From assembly GCA_019090365.1 (NCBI GenBank), contig JAHRWC010000137.1:1-13245 (forward strand): DNA of 13,245 nucleotides. The letters are read 5' to 3'. This DNA is from Flavobacteriaceae bacterium. GTDB taxonomy: Bacteria; Bacteroidota; Bacteroidia; Flavobacteriales; Flavobacteriaceae. The notes under the pieces were generated by a model. That model saw only the letters and a list, made by a program, of their open reading frames with translations. It was not told the DNA's origin and ran no database searches. The stretch's first letter is position 1, and the number at the start of each line of letters is the position of its first letter. Shown here one piece after another: positions 12,583 through 13,245 of this stretch. The position numbers and the translations under genes are program-made.

Positions 12583-13245
12583 TTATGATTCTGAAATGTT
12601 TGGTTTTAACCATTTACTTGCTTCTTCAATCGAAATTTTTCTACGTTCTGAAAAACTCTCAACCTGATCTTGTTTTATCTTTCCTAAACCAAAATATTTA
12701 GCATTCTTATTTCCGAAGTAATATCCACTGACACTAGCTGCTGGCCACATGGCTAGGCTTTCAGTAAGGGTTACTCCAATATTTTCCTCTACTTCTAATA
12801 CACTCCAAATGGTTTTCTTCTCCAAATGATCTGGACAAGCAGGATACCCTGGAGCTGGACGAATTCCTTTATATTCTTCCTTTATTAATTGATCATTACT
12901 TAGGTTTTCTACTGAAGCATATCCCCAATGTTTTTTACGCACTTGTTCATGTAAGTATTCGGCAAAAGCTTCTGCTAATCGATCGGCTAAGGCTTTAATC
13001 ATAATTGAGTTATAATCATCATGATCTGCTTCAAATTGATTTGCTAATTCTTGTGTTCCAAAACCTGTACTTACGCAAAAGCATCCCATATAATCTTGGA
13101 TGCCTGATTCTTTCGGTGCAATAAAATCGGATAAAGCCAGATTTGGGACACCTTCTCTTTTCTTCGATTGTTGTCGAAGTGTTAAAAAGGTGTCTTTTAA
13201 TCCTCCTTCTTCTTCATTGTAAATTTCAATATCATCATGATTGAC
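12583..13245 (-). CDS. metH: Cobalamin-dependent methionine synthase, C-terminal part (gene runs off the right edge)
   Basis: The frame is open from the right edge to the TAA at 12583-12585 and encodes the last 220 residues. This is the AdoMet-dependent reactivation domain of MetH: TLRQQ near the edge, NLALSDFIAPKESGIQDYMG, the helix DDYNSIMIKALADRLAEAFAEYLH (split by family-typical spacing), and the AdoMet-binding segment RPAPGYPACPDH (residues 129-140 of this fragment). TESLAMWPAASVSG and YFGLGKI follow. This domain remethylates the B12 cofactor after it is oxidised. An internal ATG at 13087-13089 is not the start, since conserved family sequence continues upstream of it. In Flavobacteriaceae MetH is often split, with the homocysteine domain on a separate gene; that cannot be judged here. 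Confidence 0.96.
   Translation of the reverse strand, partial: VNHDDIEIYNEEEGGLKDTFLTLRQQSKKREGVPNLALSDFIAPKESGIQDYMGCFCVSTGFGTQELANQFEADHDDYNSIMIKALADRLAEAFAEYLHEQVRKKHWGYASVENLSNDQLIKEEYKGIRPAPGYPACPDHLEKKTIWSVLEVEENIGVTLTESLAMWPAASVSGYYFGNKNAKYFGLGKIKQDQVESFSERRKISIEEASKWLKPNISES

Noticed and set aside
13087..13089. Internal ATG as the start of a separate 168-aa gene
   Set aside because: The same frame continues upstream to the window edge with conserved MetH reactivation-domain sequence (FIAPKESGIQDY), so it is an internal Met.

Overview
The window is AT-rich and looks like chromosome from a member of the Flavobacteriaceae (Bacteroidota). The evidence is a gliding-motility GldA ATPase, the Bacteroidota-type fusion of DAHP synthase to chorismate mutase, head-GIN lipoproteins, a DUF3857 protein, and promoter -7 boxes of the TAnnTTTG type. 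The genus cannot be fixed from the sequence alone. No RNA genes, insertion sequences, phage genes or CRISPR arrays were seen.

Layout. At 1-467 (minus) is the 5' part of a DUF3857 secreted protein. At 524-4021 (minus) is a housekeeping run read as pheA > DAHP synthase/chorismate mutase > rsgA > dtd. In front of pheA, at 4039-4168, lies a complete transcription attenuator: a 24-codon leader peptide with six Phe, one Trp and one Tyr among nine consecutive residues, followed by a strong intrinsic terminator. gldA (4262-5167, plus) diverges from this leader. From 11031 down to 5154 (minus) runs a long same-strand series: an Rrf2 regulator with IscR-like cysteines, cysH, a PLP-dependent serine/threonine dehydratase or racemase, and then a tandemly duplicated two-gene cassette. 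Each cassette encodes a PagL-like outer-membrane barrel followed within 1-2 bases by a head-GIN lipoprotein. A small secreted protein of unknown function (11083-11613, plus) is divergent from the Rrf2 gene and abuts metF end to end. metF and the 3' part of metH (12583-13245, minus) form the right edge.

How the genes work together. The pheA operon commits carbon to the shikimate pathway, makes prephenate and converts it to phenylpyruvate; the Phe-rich leader would let phenylalanyl-tRNA charging set its expression. The aminotransferase and prephenate dehydrogenase that I recall often accompany these genes in relatives are absent from between them. rsgA (ribosome assembly) and dtd (removal of D-amino acids from tRNA) are translationally coupled. 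metF supplies methyl-tetrahydrofolate to MetH, and cysH supplies sulfite, so the right half has a sulfur and methionine theme. The barrel/lipoprotein cassettes are the least understood part: their repeated pairing suggests each barrel works with its own lipoprotein at the outer membrane, but their function is not known from the sequence.
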